Positions 8,824 to 18,225 of a stretch of 64,000 nt of DNA are shown piece by piece. A program made the translations under genes and the position numbers. The notes under the pieces were generated by a model, which saw nothing but the letters and a program-made list of their open reading frames with translations, was not told the DNA's origin and made no database searches. Numbering within the stretch: position 1 is the first letter of the stretch; each line of letters begins with the position of its first letter. The stretch is from Candidatus Heimdallarchaeota archaeon (GTDB lineage: Archaea > Asgardarchaeota > Heimdallarchaeia > Heimdallarchaeales > Heimdallarchaeaceae): the NCBI GenBank assembly GCA_030603365.1, contig JAUVXV010000004.1:1-64000 (forward strand), written 5' to 3'.

Positions 8824-9615
8824 ATGGACCGAATACTAAGAATAAAAGATGTTTCAAAGAAGTTTCAGCTCTTTTGGGAAGATGTAGTCATATTCGATAA
8901 AATAAACATAGAAATTGAAAGAAACGAATTAGTATTATTCTATGGTCCAAGTGGAAGTGGAAAAACAACACTACTCAATCTAATAACAGGACTATTATTA
9001 CCAGAAGAAGGAGAAATACAAATTGCTGGGTTGTACTTAGATCTAATTCCAGATAAAGATAAAGCAGATTTCAGGTCAAATTATCTAGGAATAGTATTTC
9101 AGGAAAACAATCTTGTATCAACTCTAACAGTGACTGAAAATATCATTTTATTTCAGGAGCTATGTGAATATGAGGTTGAAAATAAGAAAGAAAGGATGGA
9201 AGAATTACTGGAAAAGCTAGGTATAGATCATAGAAAAGATAGTTTTCCAACCCAATTAAGTGGAGGAGAGAAGAAAAGGGTAGCAATAGCTCGAGCTTTA
9301 TCCACTAATCCACATATCCTCATACTAGACGAACCAACCGGAAACTTAGATAGAGAATCAGCAGATGAATTATGCAACATAGTAGAGGAATTGTTTCAAA
9401 CTACTGACATTACTATCATAGTTTCATCTCATGATCAAAAAATGAAAGAAATAGCAACAAAAATCTACAAAGTTGGCTCAAAAAATGTTCAATTGGAAGA
9501 AGAATATCCTGAAAGAAAAAAGGGTGAAAATATAGAATATCGCAACATAGCTACTTTAGAAAGAGAGAAAGAAGACATTTTCGTTGAAGAAGAGATGTTA
9601 TTAGAAGAAGAATAA
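8824..9615 (+). CDS. ABC transporter ATP-binding protein (MacB/LolD type)
   Basis: ATPase subunit that pairs with the permease 21 bases downstream. Walker A is GPSGSGKTT, the Q-loop is VFQENN, the signature is LSGGEKKRVAIARAL and Walker B is ILILDEPTGNLD; the H-loop is SSHDQ. This set is typical of the MacB/LolD/FtsE group that energises FtsX-like permeases. I chose ATG 8824 (MDRILRIKDV), which fits family N-termini better than the GTG at 8791. The last 35 residues form an unusual Glu/Lys-rich tail of unknown role. The substrate could be a lipid, peptide or lipoprotein. Confidence 0.92.
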   Translation: MDRILRIKDVSKKFQLFWEDVVIFDKINIEIERNELVLFYGPSGSGKTTLLNLITGLLLPEEGEIQIAGLYLDLIPDKDKADFRSNYLGIVFQENNLVSTLTVTENIILFQELCEYEVENKKERMEELLEKLGIDHRKDSFPTQLSGGEKKRVAIARALSTNPHILILDEPTGNLDRESADELCNIVEELFQTTDITIIVSSHDQKMKEIATKIYKVGSKNVQLEEEYPERKKGENIEYRNIATLEREKEDIFVEEEMLLEEE

Positions 9616-9636
9616 GCATAGTAAGGTGAATATAAA

Positions 9637-11478
9637 GTGATGGGGCAAGTTAGATTTGCTTGGATAAACTTCAAACGATCAGTCTTAACGTCAATCTTCT
9701 CATCCATTAGCCAGATTGTTACCTATTCTGCTATAGTGTTCAGCATAGCTATGTATTCTATTGTAAAACCCTACATCTATTGGTCTGTAACTGATACATT
9801 TTATAAATCATACTCCTGGATGGGAATCATCTTTATTATTGCTAGTATTATAATAGGAGGGGTAGTTACAACAAGATCTATTGATTTAAAATTTCAGAAT
9901 CAAAAAGACGATATTGCGATAATGAAAAATGTGGGGGGAAAGAACAAATGGATATATAGTTATTTTATCTTTAATCAAATTATAACATCGTTAGTAATGC
10001 TACTATTAGGAATCATTGTTTCTTTAATATTCTTGGTCATCATCTTCTATTCATTCAATTTTGGATATTTATTTGAAAGTATCAAGTTTGTTCCAGTTTT
10101 AGCAGCAAATATCGCAATCTTGTTGATTTCATATGTTAAATCACATTATACAATACTAAAATTCATTAGTGAAAAAGATTTTGAGGTAACTTCAGGTAAA
10201 TTAAGCAATTATAAGAGTGTGTTTGAGCTTACAGCATTATTAGGAAAATTCAAAACCACAACCAAAATAGCAACTAAAAATTATTTAAGATCAGGAAAAA
10301 TATTAGCAAGTCTTCTTTTTAGTTTCTTTCTAGCCTTCTCAATTATATCGTTTGCTTTGGGACCAGTAGCAATAACAGAAACGTATAGTCATCATATAGA
10401 TAGTAGATTTAGTGAAATTGAATATGTAATTGGTCAGGATGAGATTATTGACTTCTATGGATCAAATCTAGGAGCACAATTATATAGTGACTCACCATAT
10501 ACGGAAAATGCAATAAATGATATTGATTACTTCAATAGCCTAGTATTAAATAACAGCCTGATTATTGATCTAGAAGCAAATGGTATAGAATTTTGGAATA
10601 GTTTTATTGCGAAGCTTCTAGTACGAGAAATGACGGTAGTTTGGGTAGATGATGATGGAGGTATCATTTACATAGGTTATAACAGAACATTCCATGCTAC
10701 TGTCTTTGGTTATGATGAACTTCCTTTATATGATGATTTGTACATATGGGGAGAGAAACCAGGTAATGGAGAGGTGTTAATAGGAGAATCATTAGATCAA
10801 AGAATATTTGAAGATAGTAGCTTACAAGAGATTAAAATTACCGAAGACTCCATTAGATATGATATAAGTGGAGTAATTCAAGACACATTTGCCTCAGGTT
10901 TCTCAATATATATGCCAATTGATAAGTTGATAATGGAAACTTCAGCTTCTGGTCCTAATATGATTACTTTAGGAGAACTTAATTCATCTTCTCTAGCATT
11001 AGTTTCGAGTATTGTAGAGAATTATGGTTATTCAATAGAAAGTATAGATGATTTGATAAAAAATAGTAAGAATGAATACATAAGGTTCTCATTTGTTTAT
11101 GGGATAATTGGTGGATTACTGTTCCTAATATTCTCTTTCCAGATAATCGTTTTTGCATTTCTATATGTATTTAGTTATAGAAAAGACTACGAGTTGTTGT
11201 ATAAACTAGGAGTCTCGAAGAAGAAAATATCTCAAATAGCAGTGAGATCGATATTGATACAAATAATACCAGGAATAATTTTTGGTACTTATTTTGGTTC
11301 TATAGTTACGAGATATTTTATCGTTCCATACACACTCCTAAGTTATTATTTAGTATTCTTGTTTGGGATGATTTTCTGGTTTATATTAATAGGTTACATA
11401 GGTGCAAAGATAGCTAGTAGAAGGCAATTAAAACAAGTTTACAATGTAATTTACAAAAATAAAGTAATTAAAAGGTAG
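9637..11478 (+). CDS. FtsX-like ABC permease
   Basis: 613-residue membrane subunit of the preceding ABC ATPase. It has an N-terminal helix (about residues 15-45), a pair of helices near 60-165 and again near 215-245, a large extracytoplasmic domain (about 250-480) and three C-terminal helices. The fragments SIDLKFQNQKDDIAIMKNVG and FSYRKDYELLYKLGVSKKKI are the coupling-loop motif of MacB/FtsX permeases. It starts at GTG 9637 (or ATG 9640) behind a strong aaggtga ribosome binding site. The two genes form one operon. Confidence 0.88.
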   Translation: MMGQVRFAWINFKRSVLTSIFSSISQIVTYSAIVFSIAMYSIVKPYIYWSVTDTFYKSYSWMGIIFIIASIIIGGVVTTRSIDLKFQNQKDDIAIMKNVGGKNKWIYSYFIFNQIITSLVMLLLGIIVSLIFLVIIFYSFNFGYLFESIKFVPVLAANIAILLISYVKSHYTILKFISEKDFEVTSGKLSNYKSVFELTALLGKFKTTTKIATKNYLRSGKILASLLFSFFLAFSIISFALGPVAITETYSHHIDSRFSEIEYVIGQDEIIDFYGSNLGAQLYSDSPYTENAINDIDYFNSLVLNNSLIIDLEANGIEFWNSFIAKLLVREMTVVWVDDDGGIIYIGYNRTFHATVFGYDELPLYDDLYIWGEKPGNGEVLIGESLDQRIFEDSSLQEIKITEDSIRYDISGVIQDTFASGFSIYMPIDKLIMETSASGPNMITLGELNSSSLALVSSIVENYGYSIESIDDLIKNSKNEYIRFSFVYGIIGGLLFLIFSFQIIVFAFLYVFSYRKDYELLYKLGVSKKKISQIAVRSILIQIIPGIIFGTYFGSIVTRYFIVPYTLLSYYLVFLFGMIFWFILIGYIGAKIASRRQLKQVYNVIYKNKVIKR

Positions 11479-11536
11479 TTTAACATTAAGAAAAGAAATA
11501 CCTAAATGGTTTTAGAAAAATAATCTTCATATTTAA

Positions 11537-11818
11537 TTATTTTACTGGAACAAAGTCTTTATCGATGATACGTTTAATATGATCTTCAGGTAACTCTTGA
11601 AGTTTTAATTGTTTAACAAATAAATCCAAGCATTGTTTGCAATAGACATGTTTAGTCTTTTTATTGTAGGCTAAAGGGGACATCAAATTACTTTTACCAC
11701 AATTTGAACATCTTTCTTTGATTCCAATGGAAACTTCTTTAGAACAATCTTCACAGTATCCTGAGGTGTTTGTTATAGGTCTACCACATTTAACACATAA
11801 TTTTACTCGTGTTACCAT
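11537..11818 (-). CDS. Small double zinc-ribbon protein
   Basis: 93 residues with three CxxC pairs and a CxxCxxxF-type pair: CVKC, CEDC, CSNC and CKQC. These give two zinc ribbons, approximately residues 8-25 and 37-67, followed by a basic helical C-terminus (LKLQELPEDHIKRIIDKD). Such proteins bind nucleic acids or act as adaptors; the sequence does not decide. The gene is convergent with the FtsX permease. Confidence 0.65.
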   Translation of the reverse strand: MVTRVKLCVKCGRPITNTSGYCEDCSKEVSIGIKERCSNCGKSNLMSPLAYNKKTKHVYCKQCLDLFVKQLKLQELPEDHIKRIIDKDFVPVK

Positions 11819-12198
11819 ATTATTCGTGGAAACCTTTCATTTTTTGATTTTAAAGTTATGGATTTTGACTGAAGAAAAGCGACAAGTATACACACGCCCC
11901 ATCATTTCAAGTGGAATATGTTTAACTATTTGTACATACAAATAATACTATATTAAACTATATTTGTACATAGCTTCAAGTTAAAGAAAGTTGTTCATTA
12001 TATAAATGTTTCGTTTTTCAATTAATAAAAACTCTATTTATATCAGTTATCAGTTCTAATGGAAGGGGAGGGGTGTCCCCTTATTTTGCCTTACATAAAG
12101 CTGATATTACTTAGGTTTTTAACTAAATAATACTAGTCTAACATGATATCTATATTTATATAAATAAAAAGCAAGTAAATAGTAGCAAAGTGAATAAT
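11819..12198. other. Divergent intergenic region with direct repeats and a GC-rich hairpin
   Basis: It lies between the zinc-ribbon gene and the winged-helix gene. The 12-mer tatttgtacata occurs at 11927-11938 and again at 11961-11972, spaced by 34 bases, and each is close to palindromic (tgtaca core), as expected for a dimeric regulator's operator. At 12063-12082 a hairpin aagggga-ggggtg-tcccctt stands out in AT-rich DNA. No RNA gene or ORF was recognised here. Confidence 0.4.
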
Positions 12199-12651
12199 AT
12201 GCCTAAAGAAGTAACAATCAAATTACCTGATGGTACCATTATTAGAATACCTTCTGGTGATACTGAAAGTCTTAGGACTACACTTGCTTTAGTTACAGGA
12301 AAATCTGATGGATCCAATCCTGCAGATGAAGAAAAAGAACAATTGAAAATTACAAGTGTAAATGATTTAATTAGTGCTTCAAAAATTGAAAAAGTAGCAA
12401 GTATAATAAGAAATCATTATCCAGAAGGAGATTCGTTCACTTCAAATGAGGTTTGTGAATTATATGAAATAATCTTCAGGGAAGGAGTAAAAATGAGTAC
12501 AGTAAGCACTTATCTATCTAGATTGGCAGATGAGAATATGTTAAACAGAAAAGGTAGTGTATCTCAAAGGCTGTATTCAGTTACAAGGAAGCTATTAGAG
12601 CACTTTGGAGAAGTAAAAGTGTTGGAAATACCTCCAGAACTTTTAGAATAA
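12199..12651 (+). CDS. Winged-helix DNA-binding protein
   Basis: 150 residues. An N-terminal beta segment (KEVTIKLPDGTIIRIPSGD) leads through an acidic linker into a winged helix, about residues 60-135: EKVASIIRNHYPEGDSFTSN, then VSTYLSRLADENMLNRKG as recognition helix and RLYSV as wing strand. This looks like an archaeal transcription regulator. I chose ATG 12199 over GTG 12190 because gtga sits 5 bases upstream. The repeats upstream may be its own operator (inference). Confidence 0.6.
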   Translation: MPKEVTIKLPDGTIIRIPSGDTESLRTTLALVTGKSDGSNPADEEKEQLKITSVNDLISASKIEKVASIIRNHYPEGDSFTSNEVCELYEIIFREGVKMSTVSTYLSRLADENMLNRKGSVSQRLYSVTRKLLEHFGEVKVLEIPPELLE

Positions 12652-12696
12652 TTTTATTTTTGTTTATTTTTTACTGATTGGAAGAAAAAAATATTA

Positions 12697-12778
12697 ATCT
12701 TACCACGTGATTTTTTGTTTTCGTGGCAAGATATTTTTTAATTGTCTTACCACGCACATTTTTCTTTATGTGGTAAGA
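12697..12778. terminator. Two tandem bidirectional terminator hairpins
   Basis: Hairpin 1 pairs atcttaccacg (12697-12707) with cgtggcaagat (12722-12732). Hairpin 2 pairs tcttaccac (12745-12753) with gtggtaaga (12770-12778). Both use the same arm sequence and both are followed by T-tracts; A-tracts precede them, so they also work for the opposite strand. They sit between the convergent winged-helix and M42 peptidase genes, where a bidirectional terminator is expected. The duplicated arms could also swap partners. Confidence 0.65.
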
Positions 12779-12828
12779 TTTTCCTTTTTCCCTCTTTCGC
12801 TCTTAAAAAATGTAAAAGGGTATTTAGA

Positions 12829-13962
12829 TCATATTTTTGTAAACGCTTCTACTTTTTCTCTGTCTAACCTTTTTATTAGTTCTACAATCAATTTTATAGC
12901 ATTTTTTACATCATTTAGATCTAATATTCCGTTATGTGCATGTATATGTCTTGTTGGTATGCCTATTACTATACTTGGGCATCCCATTTCTGTTAGATGT
13001 ATTACTCCTGCATCTGTTCCTCCACCTGGAACTAAGGAAAGCTGGTGGGGAATACCAAGTTCTTCAGCTGTTGTAATGACGAAGTCTCTGAATCGAGGAT
13101 TAGGAATCATGGAACCATCATAGGTAAGAATACTGGGACCTTTACCCATTCTAGCAGGGGCTTTAGTCTCGTCTATACCAGGAACATCACCGGCAATATC
13201 AACCTCTAGAGCAATACCAATATCGGGCTTGATCATCTGAGCAGCAGTACGAGCACCTCGTAAACCTACTTCTTCTTGAACAGTAGACGCACCATAGACA
13301 GTATTGGGGTGTTGAATGTTTTCAGTTTTGATCTGCTTGATAATCTCAGCAGTAATAATAGCACCAATACGATCATCAAAGGCTTTACCAACAGCTAAAG
13401 TAACAGTATCTTTAGTCTCCTCGTCTGTGTCTTCTTTGGATATTCGAGGTCTTTCCCAAATCTCAAAAGTAGCATCAGGCATAATAGGATCACCAATACG
13501 GATACCAAGATCCTTAGCTTCAGCTTTAGATGTACAACCAATATCAATAAACATCTTACTCTTTATAACAACTTTATCACGTTCTTCAGGATCTAAAACA
13601 TGTGGGGGTTTGGCTGCAATAATACCAGGAATGAGTTTACCTTCAACAGTGCGTATTTTGACTCTCTGAGAAAGTAAAGTTTGATCCCACCAGCCACCTA
13701 ATTGATGAAACTTCAAGTAACCTTCTTTAGTTAGGGCAGAAACTTGAAATCCAATCTCATCCATGTGACCTGCAATCATAATTTTAGGACTGTCGGAGGT
13801 TCCTTTGGAAGTAAAGATCAAAGTTCCAGTTCTGTCCTTAAGAATTTCATCTGAAAAAGCTTCTACGTATTCTTTTAGAATCTTTTGTGCTTCCCATTCA
13901 AACCCAGAAGGTCCAAATTCATTAGATAATTTTTCAAGTAGTTTAACGTTAAAGTCTGACAT
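12829..13962 (-). CDS. M42 family aminopeptidase
   Basis: 377-residue dinuclear-zinc peptidase that removes N-terminal residues from peptides, in this family usually as a large tetrahedral cytoplasmic assembly. Metal ligands and catalytic residues are seen in order: AGHMDEIGF, AFDDRIGA, VQEEVGLRGA (catalytic Glu pair), ALEVDIAGD and the terminal HIHAHNG. The start ATG at 13962 follows aaggtga. Endoglucanase annotations of this family are historical misnomers. Confidence 0.93.
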   Translation of the reverse strand: MSDFNVKLLEKLSNEFGPSGFEWEAQKILKEYVEAFSDEILKDRTGTLIFTSKGTSDSPKIMIAGHMDEIGFQVSALTKEGYLKFHQLGGWWDQTLLSQRVKIRTVEGKLIPGIIAAKPPHVLDPEERDKVVIKSKMFIDIGCTSKAEAKDLGIRIGDPIMPDATFEIWERPRISKEDTDEETKDTVTLAVGKAFDDRIGAIITAEIIKQIKTENIQHPNTVYGASTVQEEVGLRGARTAAQMIKPDIGIALEVDIAGDVPGIDETKAPARMGKGPSILTYDGSMIPNPRFRDFVITTAEELGIPHQLSLVPGGGTDAGVIHLTEMGCPSIVIGIPTRHIHAHNGILDLNDVKNAIKLIVELIKRLDREKVEAFTKI

Positions 13963-14605
13963 TTATTTCACCTTATCATGACAATTATAACTTATTATTA
14001 GATTTTATCAAGAATATATATTAATTATTACGTATGAAGAAAGAAATCTCAATTATAAGATCAAACCTCAAGTATTAAATGAAAAAACCAGTAGATTACA
14101 AGATATTTCGAAAGGAATTCACAAACATTTGTGAATTGATTCCATAGGAAATGCGCTGAAACTCCATAGATATACGCTAATTTCCTCTAAAAGTGCCTTC
14201 ACATGTTGTGAACGGGTTGTAGTTAAAGAAATTACTGCTTTCCAGTGGAAATAGAGGGGTCTACTTTTTTGGTTCACAAATAGATGATTTTTTCTTAAAG
14301 CGTGATTCGTTGATAATAGATTTTTTGTCGTAAATATATTTTTGTTCACACTGTTTTGAGAATACAGTGAACGGTTCTGACACATAAGTTCACAAAACAA
14401 TCAAATTAAGGAATTTGAAAGTTAGAAGATGTTATGTAGGTAATTGAGTAAAAGTGAAGGTTTGTATTCATTGTGTTTACTGTATTCATCGCGTATTACA
14501 CTTGCTTAGTGAATACTGTAAAGAACACGTATTACATGGTTATTACAGCTAAGAATTCAGAAACTTGAATAAAAACTAAGAAGAAGATTAGTGTGGAAAA
14601 GTCAC
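13963..14605. other. Probable chromosomal replication origin
   Basis: A 640-base non-coding AT-rich region placed two short genes before orc1/cdc6, the usual location of archaeal origins. It holds one clear origin recognition box at 14238-14260 and a weaker one at 14139-14152. The hexamer TTCACA or its complement occurs about seven times between 14116 and 14396. One pair forms a palindrome of 10-base arms (14116-14125, 14128-14137), another TTCACA-tgt-TGTGAA (14198-14212). Farther on, tattca/tgaata repeats at about 14465-14520 flank AT-rich DNA that could unwind. A 93-codon minus-strand frame over it is not coding. Confidence 0.72.
14238..14260 (+). promoter_or_regulatory. Origin recognition box (Orc1/Cdc6 binding site)
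   Basis: The sequence ctttccagtggaaatagagg followed by ggt has both halves of the archaeal ORB consensus: the dyad tttccagtggaaa and, 3 bases further, the G-string aggggt. This is the form known from Pyrococcus and haloarchaeal origins. The G-string sets its direction, pointing toward the orc1 side. Confidence 0.8.
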
Positions 14606-14956
14606 TTAGATTGCTGCTTCAAAATTAGTAAGAGTTTCAATAATCTTGGATCGTTTCTTCTCTAAGTCTTTGATGGTATACCCAATATCAATCCGTTCTC
14701 GAATTGTTCTTGGAACTTGTTTACCTAAATATTTTGTATACTTATATTCGGGTTCCAAACGCAAGTAAAAGTAGGGGCCATGAAGATCTTTAGTATTAAA
14801 ATTACATTTACAATTTTTCTTTCCACACTTGATGTACTTTGGACTAATAAAACCAAAAATTGGTTCTTGTAAAGATAGATGTTGAATTTGACTTTCTAAA
14901 TTATTAACAATATCAAGTAAATCAACCTGAATCTGACTTGTTTTATCGATTCCCAT
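14606..14956 (-). CDS. DUF6788-like small zinc-type protein
   Basis: 116 residues. An N-terminal helix of 30 residues precedes a conserved block IKCGKKNCKCN, a CxxxxCxC metal or nucleic-acid motif, then GPYFYLRLEPEYKYTKYLGK and a helical tail. Such proteins resemble the DUF6788 family often found beside transposases or in repeats of mobile DNA. Here it lies alone between the origin and a divergent HTH gene. The function is unknown. Confidence 0.55.
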   Translation of the reverse strand: MGIDKTSQIQVDLLDIVNNLESQIQHLSLQEPIFGFISPKYIKCGKKNCKCNFNTKDLHGPYFYLRLEPEYKYTKYLGKQVPRTIRERIDIGYTIKDLEKKRSKIIETLTNFEAAI

Positions 14957-15017
14957 TTATCGTCGGGTATAAATAGTTTAACACTAAAGAAATTATTAGA
15001 TATTACTCTGATATTCT

Positions 15018-15401
15018 GTGGATTATATTGAATTATTTAATCGACATAAATCCCCTAAATATAGAAAGGGAAAATACAGTGATAGAATGCACCAAAGTAA
15101 GAACATGCTAACAAAGAAAATAAAGGAGAAATCATCAATACAAGGAATTGTAATAAGTAGTAGACGTGTTTACGTTTACTCAGACGAGATAGATCAAGAA
15201 ATTGAGTTAGATAATCTTCTAATTAATCTTCTTAATGAAAACGGTCCTCTTACACGTAATGAACTCGTTGCTATGACACATATTCCACGTTCAACCCTTT
15301 ATGATAACTTAGCTAAAATGATATCCAAAGGGATTATAAAGAAAGAGGCAGTTCCACGTAGTACTAGAGGAAGACCTAAAGTCTTATTCAAATTAGTTTA
15401 A
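15018..15401 (+). CDS. Helix-turn-helix transcription regulator
   Basis: 127 residues from a GTG start. The C-terminal half is a winged helix: LLINLLNENGPLTRNELVAM, then PRSTLYDNLAKMISKGIIKK as recognition helix, and a wing RSTRGRPKVLFKL that fits MarR/TrmB-like folds. The basic N-terminal segment (about residues 8-36) lacks recognisable features. The gene lies upstream of and co-oriented with orc1/cdc6, with a gap of 122 bases, and divergent from the DUF6788 gene; the small gap of 61 bases between the two starts must hold both promoters. Confidence 0.7.
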   Translation: MDYIELFNRHKSPKYRKGKYSDRMHQSKNMLTKKIKEKSSIQGIVISSRRVYVYSDEIDQEIELDNLLINLLNENGPLTRNELVAMTHIPRSTLYDNLAKMISKGIIKKEAVPRSTRGRPKVLFKLV

Positions 15402-15523
15402 AACTACTTAGAATAACCTTACTTTAATTCATAATCCTTATGTTTATTTTAGTCGTCATCTAACGACAAAGTTAAACAGTGGTTAAAATTTCTTAGTATT
15501 TAACTGCAAAGAGATGAATAGTT

Positions 15524-16747
15524 ATGGGTGAAAAACCTAAATCCAATATTGATGAGATATTTGATAGATATTTAGATGCAGAAACCAAAATTTTCGCAAA
15601 CAGAGATGTTTTGAGTCCTCATTATGTACCGGACATTTTACCTCACAGAGATGATAAATTTGAGGAATTGGCAAAGATTTTAGCACCTGCATTAAGAGGA
15701 GGAGCACCATCTAACATATTTATTTATGGGACAACTGGCACTGGAAAAACTGCAGTTACAAAACAAGTCTTAGCAAAACTGAAAGAAAGAGCAGATTCTA
15801 GGAACCTAGCTTTCAAGTACAGTTATATGAATTGTCAGCACGTAGATACAAAATATAGAGTATTAACACAATTGTGTGAAGATATAGGAATAGATGTTCC
15901 ATTTACTGGTTTGCATTTCGATGTTATTTATCAGAAGTTTAGAGATGCCCTAGATGAACTTGATACAATGCATGTCACAGTATTAGATGAAATAGACATG
16001 CTTTATCGTAAAAGCTCGGAATCATTATATATTTTAACTCGAATGAATAGTGATTTAGAATCATCAAAGATTAGTATTATTGGAATAACTAATGATGTAA
16101 ACTTCAAAGAAACACTTGATCCTAGAATTCGTAGTAGTTTAAGTGAAGAAGAAATTGTCTTTTCGCCATATACAGCTGAGCAACTCAGAGATATTCTTAC
16201 TCAAAGAACAGATGTAGCATTTCACAAAGATATTTTGGAGTTTGGTGTCATAAATCTTTGTTCAGCAGTTGGAGCTCAACAACACGGAGACGCTAGACGA
16301 TCTTTAGACTTACTTCGTGTTGCAGCTGAATTAGCAGAAAGAAATGGGGACGAAACTGTTACTGAGTTACATGTAAGAAAAGCACAACAAGTTATAGAAA
16401 GAAACACTGTCATTGAAGTTCTAACCTCTCTTCCAATACAAACAAAAGCAGTTTTACAGGCTATTTTTATTGGAGAAGGGAAAAATAAGGAAGTAACAAC
16501 AGGAGATGTTTATGAAATCTACTCAAAAATCTGCAAGTTGGTTAGATTAGACATTTTAACTGCTAGAAGAGTTGGAGATCTAATAAATGAATTAGATATG
16601 CTAGGTATTGTTACAGCACAAGTAATCAGTAAAGGAAGATATGGTAGGTCAAAAAGAATACACCTAACAGTTCCATCTAGGCAGGTAAGAGAAGTAATAG
16701 AAAGTGATTTTAGACTCTCTAAGATATTTGAGATGGAAGAAATTTAG
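15524..16747 (+). CDS. orc1: Orc1/Cdc6 replication initiator
   Basis: Binds ORB elements and loads the MCM helicase. The 407-residue protein has Walker A GTTGTGKTAV (about 67-76), Walker B VLDEIDML (about 152-159), sensor 1 GITNDVNF, an arginine finger region DPRIRSSL and sensor 2 GDARRSLDLLRVAAELAE, followed by the C-terminal winged helix that contacts DNA (about 300-400). The gene lies about 0.9 kb from the start of the ORB-bearing region, in keeping with the autonomous origin plus initiator arrangement. A GTCGT-catcta-ACGAC hairpin lies upstream at 15452-15467. Confidence 0.96.
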   Translation: MGEKPKSNIDEIFDRYLDAETKIFANRDVLSPHYVPDILPHRDDKFEELAKILAPALRGGAPSNIFIYGTTGTGKTAVTKQVLAKLKERADSRNLAFKYSYMNCQHVDTKYRVLTQLCEDIGIDVPFTGLHFDVIYQKFRDALDELDTMHVTVLDEIDMLYRKSSESLYILTRMNSDLESSKISIIGITNDVNFKETLDPRIRSSLSEEEIVFSPYTAEQLRDILTQRTDVAFHKDILEFGVINLCSAVGAQQHGDARRSLDLLRVAAELAERNGDETVTELHVRKAQQVIERNTVIEVLTSLPIQTKAVLQAIFIGEGKNKEVTTGDVYEIYSKICKLVRLDILTARRVGDLINELDMLGIVTAQVISKGRYGRSKRIHLTVPSRQVREVIESDFRLSKIFEMEEI

Positions 16748-16805
16748 TTAAGCATTGGGAAGGGAAAGATTTTTCATTTTATTTACGAAGTTAAATTGAT
16801 TGTAG

Positions 16806-18119
16806 ATGAGTGATACATACATTACATGCAAATATATTGTCTCTGGATTAAAATGTAATCAGTTAATTAGGAATGGAGCTGTTTTAATCGAAAACGGTAA
16901 AATAGCGGCAGTAGGAAAAGAAAAAGATGTAAAAAAACTGTTATCTGGTCATGATAAGATTGACAGATCAAATCATATGGCAATTCCATCATTAGTTAAT
17001 GGTCACACTCATCTTCCTGAAACTCTACTAAGAGGGATTTGTGATAATCAGAAACTTATGACATGGTTGAACGACTTCATATGGCCTTTTGAACTGAATA
17101 TGTCAATCAATGATGCTTATCATGGAGCACAACTAGGATGCCTAGAGTTAATTGAATCTGGTATAAGTGGTTTTATTGATCAATACTTCTATGCTGAAGC
17201 CATAGAAAAAGCAGCAAAAGAAGCTAATATTCGTGCTTTGTTATGTCCCTCTATTTTTGACAATACTCCCGAATCAGGAAGCTTGGAAGAAACATGGATT
17301 CATGTTTCAAATCTAGTGAAAAATAAAAATCACAACACTGATAGTTTAGTAAAATATGGTATTGGACCACATGCACCTTATTCAGTTCCTGAAGAGATTT
17401 TGCTTAAAATATATGATTTGGCATCCAAACTCTCTCTTCCAATTCACATTCATTTGAATGAAACAAAAAAAGAAGTGGAAGAAGCAAAACAGCTATTTGG
17501 AATGACACCAATTGAATATATGTCACATCTAGGATTAACAAAGGAAAAAATTTTAGCAGCTCATTGTGTTCACACAACCCCAAAAGAATGGAAAATAATG
17601 AAAGACGAGAATATAACAGTACTACATAATCCTCAATCTAACCTTAAGATGACCAGTGGAATAGCACCTGTTTACAAATATCTAGAACAAGGAATAGATG
17701 TAGTAATAGGTACAGATGGTAATGCATCAAATAATGATCTTGCTATGCTAGAAGAATTAACAACAACAGCAATGCTGCAGAAGTATTTAGCTAATGATCC
17801 AACTGTATTAGATAATGCTACAGTTCTAAATTTAGGTTCCATCCAAGGGTTAAAAGCTATGGGTGTTGAATCTACAGGAATTTCAGTTAATTCTGTAGCT
17901 GATTTAACTTTATTATCTCTAGAAAAGAGTCATTCTTGGCCACAAAATGACCCATTATCAAATGTTATTTATTCGTCATCAAGTTCTGATGTTAATGATT
18001 TAATTGTAAATGGGAATTTCGTTTATCTAAATAAAGAACACTTAACCTTAGATAAATGGAGCATTATAGAAAAATGCTCTGAAATATCTCAAAGAATACT
18101 TACTGAAATGGAAAAATAA
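16806..18119 (+). CDS. Amidohydrolase, probable 5'-deoxyadenosine/SAH deaminase
   Basis: 437-residue metal-dependent amidohydrolase. Metal and substrate motifs in order: NGHTHLPETLLRG (HxH), HIHLNETKKEV, HCVHTTPKE and GTDGNASNND. These match the MTA/SAH/5'-deoxyadenosine deaminase group (DadD/MtaD), which deaminates adenosine moieties left by SAM-dependent and radical-SAM reactions. Other members act on guanine or chlorinated triazines, so the substrate remains open, but the archaeal context favours SAH/deoxyadenosine. Single gene, followed by a convergent EF-2-like gene. Confidence 0.82.
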   Translation: MSDTYITCKYIVSGLKCNQLIRNGAVLIENGKIAAVGKEKDVKKLLSGHDKIDRSNHMAIPSLVNGHTHLPETLLRGICDNQKLMTWLNDFIWPFELNMSINDAYHGAQLGCLELIESGISGFIDQYFYAEAIEKAAKEANIRALLCPSIFDNTPESGSLEETWIHVSNLVKNKNHNTDSLVKYGIGPHAPYSVPEEILLKIYDLASKLSLPIHIHLNETKKEVEEAKQLFGMTPIEYMSHLGLTKEKILAAHCVHTTPKEWKIMKDENITVLHNPQSNLKMTSGIAPVYKYLEQGIDVVIGTDGNASNNDLAMLEELTTTAMLQKYLANDPTVLDNATVLNLGSIQGLKAMGVESTGISVNSVADLTLLSLEKSHSWPQNDPLSNVIYSSSSSDVNDLIVNGNFVYLNKEHLTLDKWSIIEKCSEISQRILTEMEK

Positions 18120-18225
18120 AAAAAGCTGATAAGCTTAGTTCTATCTGGCAATGAAGAATCTAGCCCTTAACTGAAACTAGATGTTGAAGATCTTGAGTTC
18201 TGAGCCACTATTCTTTCTTAAGAAA

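Noticed and set aside
14119..14400. Minus-strand ORF of 93 codons over the origin
   Set aside because: It lies on the ORB and TTCACA repeats, has no ribosome binding site and no protein-like composition.
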